The position numbers were made by a program, and so were the translations under genes. The notes under the pieces are model-generated. The model did not search any database, was not told where the DNA came from, and saw only the letters and a program-made list of their open reading frames with translations. Of a stretch of DNA of 64,000 bases, positions 34,319 to 42,722 are shown piece after piece (the stretch's first letter is position 1; each line of letters opens with the position of its first letter). Source of the DNA: Streptomyces griseoviridis. GTDB taxonomy: Bacteria; Actinomycetota; Actinomycetes; Streptomycetales; Streptomycetaceae. The stretch covers positions 1,178,001-1,242,000 of the forward strand of contig NZ_CP029078.1 in NCBI RefSeq assembly GCF_005222485.1. Reading direction: 5' to 3'.

Positions 34319-34364
34319 GCCGGACGCCCGAGTTGACCCGTTCAGGGCCGATCGGGCGTCCGGC
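34319..34364 (-). terminator. Terminator separating the coiled-coil gene from the effector operon
   Basis: A perfect 13-bp inverted repeat (34319-34331 with 34352-34364) encloses a 20-nt loop, 7 bp after the stop of the upstream minus-strand gene. It should end that transcript and isolate the effector operon, which would then start from its own promoter in the A/T-richer 34221-34318. Confidence 0.8.
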
Positions 34365-34371
34365 GCGGATC

Positions 34372-37300
34372 CTAGCGGCCGATCACGGCGGGCGAGCCGC
34401 CCTCCTCGGTGCCCCAGACGTCGTCGTCCTCGGGCGCCCAGACCTCACGCTCGCGGTCGCTGCTCTCGGTCTCCGTCTGGCCCTGCCCCGCGCCCGCGCC
34501 GCCCATCGGGGGCAGGAACGGGCTCGAACCGCTGGTGGCGACGGTCTGCCGCTCCTCGTAGGAGCCCTTGGCGCGCGGGGCGGCGCCGGGGCGGCGGTTG
34601 CTCACCACATCGCCGTCGATGACGTTGCGGACGCGCTCGGACGGGCCGTCGTTGCCCTTGCCGCCCATTCCCCCCATCCCGCCCATGCCACCCATCGGCA
34701 TCCCGCCCATGCCGCCCGTGCCGCCCAGCCCCGCCGGCAGACCGCTGTTGAGCGGGGTGCCGCGGCTCGCCTGCGCCTCGTCGACGCCACCGCCCGACAC
34801 ATCGGCGAGGGACGGCTCGCGGTACGGCGAGTCGTCGTACAGCTCCTCCTCGTAGGAGGGGTCGCCGTAGTCGTAGGTGGGGGTGGCCGTGCCGTAGCCG
34901 CCGCCGTTCAGCTGGTGGGACGTCCGGTAGTCGGGGACGGCGCTGCCGGGGTCGTTGAGATAGCCCGTGGTCGTCGTGCCGTCGGGGGCGGTGATGGAGG
35001 TGGCGCCGGTGTCCGGGTCAACCCGCGAGACGCTGCCGTCGGGGTACTCGGTGACGACCTGGCCCTGCGGGTCGAGGTGGGTGGTGCTGCCGTCCGGGTT
35101 GGGCAACGCGTCGCCCGCGTTGAGCGGACCCGAGTACGAGGAGCCGTCCGGCCTGATGACGGTGGACGTCTGGGTGTGCGGGTCGACCACCGACTCGCTG
35201 CCGTCGGGGAACTCCGTCACCACCCTGCCGTGCGAGTCCAGGTGGGAGACGCTGCCGTCCGGGTTGGTCAGCGAGTCGTCGCCGTTGACCGGCCCGGAGA
35301 TGTCGCTGGTGAACCGGCCGAGATCGCCGCCGTTCAGGGAGTGGCTGAGCTGCTCCTGCTTCTGCTGGTACTCGGCCTGCTTCCGCTCCTGCTCCTGACG
35401 GACCTCGTCCTGCTTCTGCTGCGCCTCGTCCTGCTTCTTCTCCTGCTCGGCGCGGATCTGATCCTGCTTGGCTTCCTGCTCCTGCCGGATCTGGTCCTGC
35501 TTCTGCTGCGCCTCCTCCTGCTTCCGCTCCTGCTCCTGGCGGACCTCGTCCTGCTTCTGCTGCGCCTCGTCCTGCTTCTTCTCCTGCTCGGCGCGGATCT
35601 GGTCCTGCTTGGCCTCCTGCTCCTCGCGGATGCGGTCCTGCTTGGCCTCGGCCTGCGCCTGCTTCTCCTCGGCCTTCTGCTGCGCCTCCTCCTGCTTCTT
35701 CTCCTGCTCCGCCCTGAGCTGCTCCTGCTTGGCCTCCTGCTCCTCCTGCTTCTTCTCCTGCTGCTCGCGGATCTGGTCCTGCTTCGCCTCCTGTTCCGTG
35801 CGGATCTGGTCCTGCTTGGCCTCCTGCTCCTTACGGATCTGCTCCTGCTTGGCCTCCGCCTCGGCCTGCTTGGCCTCCTGCTCCTTCTCCTTCGCCTCCT
35901 GCTTGGCCTCCTGCTCCTGGCGGAGCTGCTCCTGCTTCGCCTCCGCCTCGGCCCGCTTGCGCTCCTGCTCCTTCTCCTTCTTGTCCTGCTCGGCCTTCTG
36001 CTGGTTCACCTGCTGGATCTGGAACGCCTGGGCCTTCTGCTGGGCCTCTTCCTGCTTCCGCTGAGCCTCTTCCTGCTTGGCCTCCTGCTCCTTCTCCTTG
36101 GCCTCCTGCTTGGCTTCCTGCTCCTTGCGGATCTGCTCCTGCTTGGCCTCGGCCTCGGCCTGCTTGGCCTCCTGCTCCTTCTCCTTGGCCTCCTGCTTGG
36201 CCTCCTGTTCCTTCTCCTTCTGTTCCTGCTTGGCCTCGGCCGCCGCCTGCTTGGCCTCCTGCTCCTTCTCCTTCTCCTCCTGCTTGGCCTCTATTTCAGC
36301 CTGTTTGGCGTCCGCTTCGGCTTTTTCCTTGGCCGCCTTGGCTTCCGCCTCCTTCTTCTCCTTGTCGTACTTCGCCTCGGCTTCGGCCTTTTCCTTGGCG
36401 GCTTTGTCCTCGGCTTCCTTCTTGTCCTTCTCGTACTTCGCGTCCGCCTCGGCCTTGTCCTTGGCCGCCTTGTCCTCGGCGTCCTTCTTGTCCTTCTCGT
36501 ACTTCGCGTCCGCGTCGGCCTTGTCCTTCGCCGCCTTGTCCTCGGCGTCCTTGGCGGCCTTGTCCGCCTTGTCCTCCTTGAAGGAGTCGCCGATGCCCTT
36601 GTCGCCCTTGGTGCTGATGGACCCGAGGTCGAAGTTGGACGAACCCCAGGCGAGGGCCAGGTTCTTCAGCGCCTCCTCGGCGGGGTCGATCAGGTTGTCC
36701 TTGACGGAGGCGTTCCAGCGCCTGACGGCTTCCTCGCCGACGGCCTTCCAGGTGTCCAGCTCCGTCATCTCGCCGTAGGTCTTGCCGTGCGCGTCGGTGG
36801 CCTGCGAGGTGAACCCGGGCCGCGCGGTGTAGTCCCAGTACCCGCCGGCCTCGGTGTACGAGTAGTCGGCGTCGACCTGGGTCAGGTTGTTGTACCAGGA
36901 CTTGTTGGCGATCTCGGAGAGCAGGTCGACCAGCCAGCGCAGCGGGTTGCCCTCGTAGACGTTCCAGTAGTCCCACTTGTTCTTCAGGTTCTGCGCCTGG
37001 GTGCGCAGGTCGGTGCCCGCCTGCCGCAGCGCCGCGCCCTGCTTCGACACACCGCCGACGGCCTCCATGTCCTCCGCGTAGTGGTCGTAGCGCCTGCGCA
37101 GTTCGTGGATGAGGTCCCAGAAGACGCCGGCCGCCTGCCCGAGCCACGCGTCGTTGGGTGAACTGCTGACCTTGTTCTGCCAGTCGTCCATGGTGGTCTT
37201 GCTGTCCCAGAAGAACTTCGCGACCCGGTCGAAGGAGTCCGCCACCATGTCGAAGGACGCCAGCCTGACGCCCTTGCCGATGTCGATGGGCGGTTCGCCG

Positions 37301-37818
37301 CCCCAGCTGTAGCCGAGGGTGCCGTTCTCCTTCTCCAGCAGGTCGGCCAGGGCGTGGCCGGTGCCGTAGGAGTACTTGGTCAGGTTGAAGGTGTTCCAGA
37401 CCGTGCCGTCGTCGCTCGGCTTGAAGTGGCCGTCCTCCAGCTCCTTGCCGTACCTGCTCTTGCCCTCCCGGCCGACGACCTCGCCGCCCACCGGCTTGCC
37501 GTCGGCGATCTTGGCGCCGAGCAGGGTGAAGCGGGCCTTGTAGTAGGTGACGCCCTCGCTGCCGCCGCGTGTGTAGAACGGGATGATGAAGTCGGTGTTC
37601 TGGATGTCCCAGCCCGCGTTCTCCACCATCCAGTCGTACTCCTCACCGGTGACGGAGTCGACGCTGCCCTGCTTGCTGACCTCCACCTTCATCTGCTTGA
37701 TGCCGTGGTTGCCGACGATCTCCTCGAAGAGGGTGTCCCTGGCGGGCGCCTCGTACCCGGTGAAGAGCCGGACGGCCTTCAGCCAGTAGTCCGCGTACTC
37801 GGTCTTGTCATCGGCCAT
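34372..37818 (-). CDS. T7SS-associated 1,148-residue coiled-coil protein
   Basis: ATG 37818 follows GGAG. Residues 1-190 form a globular region. About 190-300 is a helical PPE/WXG-like segment with DAWLGQAAGVFWD, a WxG turn. About 410-822 is an almost uninterrupted Lys/Glu/Gln/Ala coiled coil built on EAKQEQIRKEQ-like units. About 845-930 holds two copies of a PDGS/THLDPQGQVVTEYPDGS repeat. About 1020-1065 is Gly/Met-rich. The tail ends EDDDVWGTEEGGSPAVIG, a C-terminal signature common on streptomycete T7SS-locus proteins. I recall this class being named AAWKG-family in databases but am not certain. No signal peptide or membrane helix is present. Likely a secreted or channel-associated fibrous protein; the long rod could span the peptidoglycan. 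Confidence 0.75.
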   Translation of the reverse strand: MADDKTEYADYWLKAVRLFTGYEAPARDTLFEEIVGNHGIKQMKVEVSKQGSVDSVTGEEYDWMVENAGWDIQNTDFIIPFYTRGGSEGVTYYKARFTLLGAKIADGKPVGGEVVGREGKSRYGKELEDGHFKPSDDGTVWNTFNLTKYSYGTGHALADLLEKENGTLGYSWGGEPPIDIGKGVRLASFDMVADSFDRVAKFFWDSKTTMDDWQNKVSSSPNDAWLGQAAGVFWDLIHELRRRYDHYAEDMEAVGGVSKQGAALRQAGTDLRTQAQNLKNKWDYWNVYEGNPLRWLVDLLSEIANKSWYNNLTQVDADYSYTEAGGYWDYTARPGFTSQATDAHGKTYGEMTELDTWKAVGEEAVRRWNASVKDNLIDPAEEALKNLALAWGSSNFDLGSISTKGDKGIGDSFKEDKADKAAKDAEDKAAKDKADADAKYEKDKKDAEDKAAKDKAEADAKYEKDKKEAEDKAAKEKAEAEAKYDKEKKEAEAKAAKEKAEADAKQAEIEAKQEEKEKEQEAKQAAAEAKQEQKEKEQEAKQEAKEKEQEAKQAEAEAKQEQIRKEQEAKQEAKEKEQEAKQEEAQRKQEEAQQKAQAFQIQQVNQQKAEQDKKEKEQERKRAEAEAKQEQLRQEQEAKQEAKEKEQEAKQAEAEAKQEQIRKEQEAKQDQIRTEQEAKQDQIREQQEKKQEEQEAKQEQLRAEQEKKQEEAQQKAEEKQAQAEAKQDRIREEQEAKQDQIRAEQEKKQDEAQQKQDEVRQEQERKQEEAQQKQDQIRQEQEAKQDQIRAEQEKKQDEAQQKQDEVRQEQERKQAEYQQKQEQLSHSLNGGDLGRFTSDISGPVNGDDSLTNPDGSVSHLDSHGRVVTEFPDGSESVVDPHTQTSTVIRPDGSSYSGPLNAGDALPNPDGSTTHLDPQGQVVTEYPDGSVSRVDPDTGATSITAPDGTTTTGYLNDPGSAVPDYRTSHQLNGGGYGTATPTYDYGDPSYEEELYDDSPYREPSLADVSGGGVDEAQASRGTPLNSGLPAGLGGTGGMGGMPMGGMGGMGGMGGKGNDGPSERVRNVIDGDVVSNRRPGAAPRAKGSYEERQTVATSGSSPFLPPMGGAGAGQGQTETESSDREREVWAPEDDDVWGTEEGGSPAVIGR
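35345..36570 (-). repeat. Low-complexity tandem repeat encoding a coiled coil
   Basis: About 1.2 kb of short imperfect repeats rich in ctcctgcttggcctcctgct (plus strand) encode the Glu/Lys/Gln/Ala coiled coil. Units of about 27-33 bp have been reshuffled many times. The two long copies at roughly 35395-35470 and 35520-35600 are nearly identical. Expect size variation and assembly errors here. Confidence 0.85.
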
Positions 37819-37936
37819 GGCGGGGCTCCATCAGAGGGGGTCGGACGGCAGGCGGAACGGCGGCGGGGACGCGCCGACGCGGCACCCGGAGGGGAGGTGA
37901 GGGGCGGACCCGGGGCTCGGGCTCGGACGGCTGGTC

Positions 37937-38422
37937 CTAGTCGTCGCCGTCGTCGCTGTCGTCGTCCGGTGAGGTCGTGAGGTCGGTCTCGACGTCCTCG
38001 TCCTCGAAGATGTCGTAGAGCTTCTGGCCGTCGATCGCGTCCAGGCTCGTGCCCTGCGTCTTGAACAGGGTGTCGATCGTCTCCTCCAGGGCGGAGTCGA
38101 TGTCCTTGAACAGCTCGATGTGGCTGGTGAGGATTCCGTCGAGGGTGGTGACCATCTTCGCGACGGCGGCGTTCACGGCCTTGCCGTGGGTGCTGGTGTC
38201 CGACGCCAGGTTCCCGATCGCGAGCGGGACGGGCGTGTCGAACGGGAGGCCCTCGATCGTCCCGTCGTCGCCCTTGAGGGTCTTCATCGCGGGGACCATC
38301 GGGTCCGAGCCGTCCTCGGTGATCTTCTTCAGCTCGTCCCTGAAGCCCTTGATGTCATGGTCCTTGAAGCTCTGGAGCCATTCCTTGTTGAGCTGTGTGG
38401 GGGTCTGGTTGCCGTCGGCCAT
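37937..38422 (-). CDS. Small T7SS-associated helical protein, possible ESX substrate
   Basis: ATG 38422 begins a 161-residue, mainly helical, acidic protein. Residues 1-140 show a two-helix pattern without a clear WXG turn. GQKLYDIFEDED carries Y-D-I-F-E, which fits the YxxxD/E general ESX secretion motif, and a strongly acidic tail (SPDDDSDDGDD) follows. It sits between the WXG100 pair and the long coiled-coil protein in the same orientation. A secreted substrate or chaperone is likely; I do not recognise the family beyond that. Confidence 0.65.
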   Translation of the reverse strand: MADGNQTPTQLNKEWLQSFKDHDIKGFRDELKKITEDGSDPMVPAMKTLKGDDGTIEGLPFDTPVPLAIGNLASDTSTHGKAVNAAVAKMVTTLDGILTSHIELFKDIDSALEETIDTLFKTQGTSLDAIDGQKLYDIFEDEDVETDLTTSPDDDSDDGDD

Positions 38423-38461
38423 GGCCCTGTCTCTCTCTCCGTCTCGGTACGGACGACACGA

Positions 38462-38505
38462 CGGGCGGCCGCCCCACGGATACCGCCTCGTGGAACGGCC
38501 GCCCG
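38462..38505 (-). terminator. Stem-loop between WXG100 gene and downstream genes
   Basis: A 10-bp perfect stem (38462-38471 with 38496-38505) carries an inner 5-bp stem (38474-38478 with 38489-38493) separated by a small bulge. It starts 13 bp after the stop of the WXG100 gene. It may be a partial terminator or an RNA-stabilising processing site that lets the two WXG100 genes be expressed above the downstream genes. Confidence 0.6.
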
Positions 38506-38518
38506 CAGGACATCGGAT

Positions 38519-38839
38519 CTAGCCGATCCTGACGTCCTGCCAGCTCTGCGTCTGCTGGCGCTCGTTGTGGGTGTAGAGATCGCGGATCTGGTTCAGCGTG
38601 CTCGCGTTGTCCTCGAGCCACTTGGCCATGTTGGCGACCGCCTGGTTCCACGCCGCCTGCTTCTCGTCGTAGACCTGGCGGTCGTCGCCCTCCCAGGAGT
38701 TCTTCAGGGCCTGGAGTTCGTCGTTCAGACTGTTGATGATCTTCTCGATCTCACGCGTCTGGAGGCGCATGTCGTCGACAGCGTTGTCGACATGCGCGTA
38801 GCTGACGTAGATGTATCCGTCAGTGAGGTTGTCCGGCAT
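38519..38839 (-). CDS. WXG100-family protein (EsxA/EsxB type)
   Basis: ATG 38839 with an AGG-type site upstream gives 106 residues, the canonical WXG100 length. Two helices flank NSWEGDDRQ (WEG), and the C terminus holds LYTHNERQQ, a YxxxE export motif. No signal peptide is present, as expected. It is encoded 87 bp after a second WXG100-like gene; the pair should form the heterodimer recognised by the third ATPase domain of EccC. Core ESX substrate. Confidence 0.9.
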   Translation of the reverse strand: MPDNLTDGYIYVSYAHVDNAVDDMRLQTREIEKIINSLNDELQALKNSWEGDDRQVYDEKQAAWNQAVANMAKWLEDNASTLNQIRDLYTHNERQQTQSWQDVRIG

Positions 38840-38926
38840 AGGTGACCTCGTCTCGCTGGTGCGGTGGGGGCTGGTCGTCGTGGCGGTGCGGCCGACGGCG
38901 GGCCGGCGTCGGACCGGCCCTGACGG

Positions 38927-39277
38927 TCACTTGCCGCTCGTGCTGCCCATCAGGTTGTCGAAGATGGACTGCGACTGGGAGTACGCCTGGTTGATCGCCT
39001 CGTTCGACGAGCCCTGGGTCATGCCCTGCGCGCGGAGCGTCTCGTTGAGCTGGTTGATCATGTCCTGGAGGTTCTTGGAGATGATCTCGGCGTGCTCGTC
39101 CCAGGAGTCGAGCAGCTTCTGGAACGCTCCACCGTCGCTGCCCTGGAGGGCCGAGATCATGCCGTGCTTGGTGTTCTCGACGTCCTGACGGCGGCTCTGG
39201 ACTCCCGAGAAGGCCATCTCGAGAGCCTGGATGCCGTTCCGTGTCGCCTGTTCTTCCGCCCTCTGCATGCCCGCCAT
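38927..39277 (-). CDS. Second WXG100-like protein (SDG variant)
   Basis: I chose ATG 39277 because AAGGGG lies 7-8 nt upstream; a longer frame from 39340 lacks a site. This gives 116 residues. The protein is fully helical, with QGSDGGAFQKL at the position of the WXG turn, so Trp is replaced and the motif reads SDG. LDSWDEHAEII follows in helix two. No YxxxD/E is seen, which fits the partner lacking the motif in an Esx heterodimer. It is the first gene of the substrate operon, about 100 bp downstream of a sigma70-like promoter. Confidence 0.85.
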   Translation of the reverse strand: MAGMQRAEEQATRNGIQALEMAFSGVQSRRQDVENTKHGMISALQGSDGGAFQKLLDSWDEHAEIISKNLQDMINQLNETLRAQGMTQGSSNEAINQAYSQSQSIFDNLMGSTSGK

Positions 39278-39384
39278 GGGCGTGCCCCTTTCCGGTGGAT
39301 ATTCACCGCCAGGCCCGAGGCTCTGGCGCGGCTTGCGCAACCGGATGCGGTGGCACCGTCATCCCGTTGGTGGTGCAGACAAGA

Positions 39385-39413
39385 ATGGTAAAAGCATCGT
39401 GAAGTGCGGGCAA
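39385..39413 (-). promoter_or_regulatory. Putative sigma70-type promoter of the WXG100 operon
   Basis: On the minus strand TTGCCC (39408-39413) and TACCAT (39385-39390) are separated by 17 nt, fitting a housekeeping HrdB-type promoter. It lies in the most A/T-rich stretch nearby and about 100 bp upstream of the first WXG100 start, leaving a long leader. Confidence 0.45.
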
Positions 39414-39520
39414 CGCCTCCCCTCGGAAAGTGCCGTCACCCACACACCTCGACAATTCTCCCTTAGCACAGGCTATTTGATGGGAGCGGACGCATCCTCA
39501 GATGTTCCTCAAATTCCGAT

Positions 39521-39540
39521 TCACCGTGCGGACACGGTGA
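39521..39540 (-). terminator. Hairpin terminator after eccB
   Basis: A perfect 8-bp stem (tcaccgtg / cacggtga) with a 4-nt loop begins 10 bp after the eccB stop and is followed on the minus strand by an A/T-rich run. It should separate the eccD-eccB transcript from the substrate operon. Confidence 0.65.
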
Positions 39541-39550
39541 GTTCCCGCGC

Positions 39551-41023
39551 TCATCGGCCCGCGGTCCCCAGGGGATCGGCGCCGCACGGCGGAGCGGTCG
39601 CCCGCGCCCGGCCCGACACCGCGGCCGCCGCCGTCAGATCGGGCCCGGTGGGCACCATGGCGAGCAGCGACGACGGCAGCCGCTGCGCCTGGCCGGTGGT
39701 GTAGCCCAGCGCCTTCAGCGCCTCGGCCGACGGCACCCGGTACTTCACCCCGTTGTCGGTCACCAGGTAAAGGGTGCTGCCGACGTTCGAGCCGTCCGCG
39801 CCGAGCGCGTGCACCAGGGCGCCGCCGCCCGGCGGCACCACGATCCGGTTGACGGTGACGCAGGCCGCCGTCAGCCCCTCCGTGGTGGCCTGCGCGGGCC
39901 TGCCGATGTCCTCGGTGTGCGCGAGGGACACGCTCACCCGGGTGCCGTCGGCGCCCGACTGGATGCTCACGCACGGGCTGTCGCCCACCGCGGGCTCGAC
40001 CGCCTTCGGCGGGCTCGCCGGGAGGTCGGTGCGGGTGTCGCCGCCCTCGGCGCCGGGTGCCAGCCGGCCGATGACGGCGGCGGCGCCCAGGGTGGTGGCG
40101 GCGGCCGTGCCGCCCCGGTACGCCTTCATTCTGGTCTCCGGGTTGCCGAGGAGCAGCGCGGCCATGGTGGCGTTGACCGGCGCGAGCCCCTCCTTGCGCA
40201 GCACGTAGTAGTGGAGGTCGCCGCCGGGCGCCGACACCTGGAAGACCTGGCCGATCCGGGTGTCCGCGCCGCCGAGCGAGGGGCCCGGGTCGCCGCGTCC
40301 CGGGATCGCCGGGGCGGTCAGATCGGGGCCTGAGGAGAGCGAGTTGAGCAGGGCGGCGGAGACCGGGCGGGGCGAGCGGGAGCCGTAGCCGAGGGCCTCG
40401 CGGGCGCCGCCCGCGAGGTCGAGGCGGAGCTTGCTGCCCTGCCAGACCAGGTACTGGGCCTTGTCGGGTCCGGTGACGAGGAGTCCCTCGGATCCCGCCA
40501 GTCCCGCGCCGCCGAGGTCGGTGCCGACGACGAGCGCGGTGGCCGTCGTCCCGGTGCCGCCGGTGGCCGCGCACACCTGCCAGGGGCCGGTGGTGAGGGA
40601 GCCGCCCGCGGGCAGGTCGTCGGGGGCGCCCGGGATGCCGACGGGGGCGCCGTGGGCGGTGCCCGCGAGGGACTTGGCGCCGACGGACGCGGTGTCCATG
40701 TCGGCGCCGAGGATCAGCCGGGCCGAGGTGTAGTTGCGCACCGGGCGCAGCCGTTCGTCGAGGTAGAGGTAGCGGCCGCCGGTGTCCTTGTTGACCACCA
40801 GGGTGCCCTCCGCGCGCCAGGAGTCCTTCGTGCCCGGCTTCAGCAGCCCGAAGACGAAGGAGCCGGCCGCGAGCAGGACGGCGATGACCACGCTGAGGGC
40901 GACCCCGCGGTTGGTCCTGCCCTGGGGGCTCTCGGGGGCGTCGGGGTCGGCCCGCAGCATGCCCGAGGTGAGCCGCCCCATGACGAACATGTGCGCCTGT
41001 ACCTGGTCGCGCTTGGACTGCAC
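39551..41023 (-). CDS. eccB: T7SS core component EccB
   Basis: GTG 41023 is preceded by GGAGG. The 490-residue protein opens with QSKRDQVQAHMFVMGRLTSG, the conserved EccB cytoplasmic start. One transmembrane helix follows at about 39-61, then a large extracytoplasmic domain with repeated PVGIPGAPDDLP and VKYRVPSAEALKALGY-type R-repeats and paired cysteines. EccB forms the periplasmic-side crown of the ESX pore. Its gene follows eccD by 24 bp in a two-gene unit ended by a hairpin. The RARLILGADMDTASVGAKSL-type core is typical of actinobacterial EccB. Length is normal. Confidence 0.95.
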   Translation of the reverse strand: MQSKRDQVQAHMFVMGRLTSGMLRADPDAPESPQGRTNRGVALSVVIAVLLAAGSFVFGLLKPGTKDSWRAEGTLVVNKDTGGRYLYLDERLRPVRNYTSARLILGADMDTASVGAKSLAGTAHGAPVGIPGAPDDLPAGGSLTTGPWQVCAATGGTGTTATALVVGTDLGGAGLAGSEGLLVTGPDKAQYLVWQGSKLRLDLAGGAREALGYGSRSPRPVSAALLNSLSSGPDLTAPAIPGRGDPGPSLGGADTRIGQVFQVSAPGGDLHYYVLRKEGLAPVNATMAALLLGNPETRMKAYRGGTAAATTLGAAAVIGRLAPGAEGGDTRTDLPASPPKAVEPAVGDSPCVSIQSGADGTRVSVSLAHTEDIGRPAQATTEGLTAACVTVNRIVVPPGGGALVHALGADGSNVGSTLYLVTDNGVKYRVPSAEALKALGYTTGQAQRLPSSLLAMVPTGPDLTAAAAVSGRARATAPPCGADPLGTAGR

Positions 41024-41047
41024 TGTGGGTTCCTCCGGTTCGGGCCG

Positions 41048-42448
41048 TCAGCCGTTGAGGCCGCGTAGGGCGCTGTACACGCCGAGCACCCACAGGGCCA
41101 GCGGCAGCAGGGCGAGCGCGGTCGCGGAGTGCAGGATCTCCGCGGCCCGGCCCCAGTAGGGCACCAGCCGGCGGCCGGGGACCGTCCAGGAGGCGATGGC
41201 GAGGCCGGCGGTGGCGGCGAGCAGGCCCGCGACGAGCAGCAGCCGCTGGTCGGGGGTGGCGGTGACGCCGTCGAAGAGGACCAGCAGGAGCAGGCCGCCC
41301 GCGCCGGGGACGAAGAGGGACAGCCGCTGCCAGACGTTGCCGAGGCCGCGTCCGTGCAGCAGGAGCAGCAGGGCGAGGACGACCGCCATGATGACCTCGG
41401 GGAGGCCGCCGTCGTGGGTGAGGACCGCCTGGCAGACCGCGCAGACCGCGCCCACGGCTCCGTAGAGGGAACTCATCCAGCCGTCGGCGAGGACGGCGCG
41501 GGCGGAGACCACGGAGGTGGGGTGCGGTTCGATGCCCTCCTGGAGCTGTTCGGCGTTGGTGGGCAGCGGGGGCATGCGCAGCCCTGACATCCGGAAGGCG
41601 AGCGAGGGCACGAACGCGCCGAGCAGGACGGCCAGCAGGGCGACGATGCCGGCCACCTGGGGCGGCCCGAGGTCGGTGACGAGCATCAGGGCGCCGACCA
41701 GGGTGCCGAAGACCATGACGACGGCGAGGCCGAGGTAGAGGGCCGCGAAGGAGGCGACGGCGGCGAGGGCGACGATGGCGCCGCCCGCGCCCGCGGCGCA
41801 GGCGGCCAGCAGTCGGGCGCCGAGCACCTCGTGGCTGTGCGGGCCGCCGAGGTCGCCGCCGGGCAGCAGCCAGCCGGCGAGGGCCAGGTAGGGGCCCGCC
41901 ATGAAGCCGAGGGCGGCGCCGGCCGCGGCGTCGCCCACCGCGCGGCTGGCCGCGCCCGCCCCGGCGATCAGCAGCAGTCCGCCCGCCGCCGCGCCCAGGG
42001 CGCGCAGTACCGGGGAGCCGCCGGGCAGCGCGAGGACGAGCAGGCCGGCCAGCAGGGCGGTGACGGCGAAGCCGCGCAGCAGCCGGGTGCTGGCCAGCGG
42101 GGACCAGCCGTGCGGCCGGCCCTGCATGGTGGTGGATATGCCGTCCACCAGGTCGTCGAGGTGGACCTCGGGCAGGGCGTCGATGCGCGGGCGGAGGTAG
42201 AGCGTCTCGCCGTCGCGCAGGTCGTAGGAGTCGAGGGTGCGGCCCTCGTCCATCGGCTCGCCGCCGAGGCGTTGCAGCACCCAGCCGCCGTGGTCGAGGC
42301 CGTTCTCGGCGAGGTCGTCCCCGCTGTAGCCGAGGACGGCGGGCAGCAGGTCGACCACGGGCACGTCGGAGGGCACCGCGAGGTCGATCGTCTTGGCGGG
42401 TGCGCGCACGGTCAGGCGGCACAGACCCGCCACCTGGTTGTCAGTCAT
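41048..42448 (-). CDS. eccD: T7SS core component EccD
   Basis: ATG 42448 gives 466 residues. Residues 1-90 form the ubiquitin-like (YukD-type) cytoplasmic domain (CRLTVRAPAKTIDLAVPSD; LRDGETLYLRP). About eleven hydrophobic helices follow from near residue 118. EccD dimers build the membrane vestibule of the ESX complex. The gene is divergent from eccC across a 274-bp promoter region and is co-transcribed with eccB. No missing segment is seen. Confidence 0.95.
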   Translation of the reverse strand: MTDNQVAGLCRLTVRAPAKTIDLAVPSDVPVVDLLPAVLGYSGDDLAENGLDHGGWVLQRLGGEPMDEGRTLDSYDLRDGETLYLRPRIDALPEVHLDDLVDGISTTMQGRPHGWSPLASTRLLRGFAVTALLAGLLVLALPGGSPVLRALGAAAGGLLLIAGAGAASRAVGDAAAGAALGFMAGPYLALAGWLLPGGDLGGPHSHEVLGARLLAACAAGAGGAIVALAAVASFAALYLGLAVVMVFGTLVGALMLVTDLGPPQVAGIVALLAVLLGAFVPSLAFRMSGLRMPPLPTNAEQLQEGIEPHPTSVVSARAVLADGWMSSLYGAVGAVCAVCQAVLTHDGGLPEVIMAVVLALLLLLHGRGLGNVWQRLSLFVPGAGGLLLLVLFDGVTATPDQRLLLVAGLLAATAGLAIASWTVPGRRLVPYWGRAAEILHSATALALLPLALWVLGVYSALRGLNG

Positions 42449-42586
42449 CGGGCTGGCTCACGCTTCTTCCGGGGATCTGCAAGGGGGTTCCCGGGTTCCG
42501 TCGGACACGGACTCGTATGGGGTCGGGTGACACGGATGAGACATCATCGTATGTGTGGGCCGCACGCGTCGCCGGACGGGTGCTCG

Positions 42587-42616
42587 TTACTGGCTGTTTC
42601 CGTTAACTGGTATACC
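42587..42616 (+). promoter_or_regulatory. Putative eccC promoter
   Basis: TTACTG (42587-42592) and TATACC (42611-42616) are 18 nt apart, about 107 bp upstream of the eccC start. The surrounding 42580-42620 stretch is conspicuously A/T-rich and includes gttaac and the palindrome ggtatacc. A promoter for eccD must lie in the same 42449-42722 interval on the other strand, but I cannot place it. Confidence 0.4.
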
Positions 42617-42722
42617 GGATCAGCAGAGTTCATTCTCGGCCGTCGGCGGGGATGCCTCGAAGCGCCCGCGGACCGGGGGCGATCCCCCACCGACATCGTC
42701 CCGCCCGTGAGGAGACCTTTCG

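Noticed and set aside
34333..37161. 942-residue Leu-rich plus-strand frame resembling a membrane protein
   Set aside because: The leucine runs are the mirror of the Glu/Lys/Gln coiled coil on the minus strand (ctc/ctg codons). It has no ribosome binding site or domain order.
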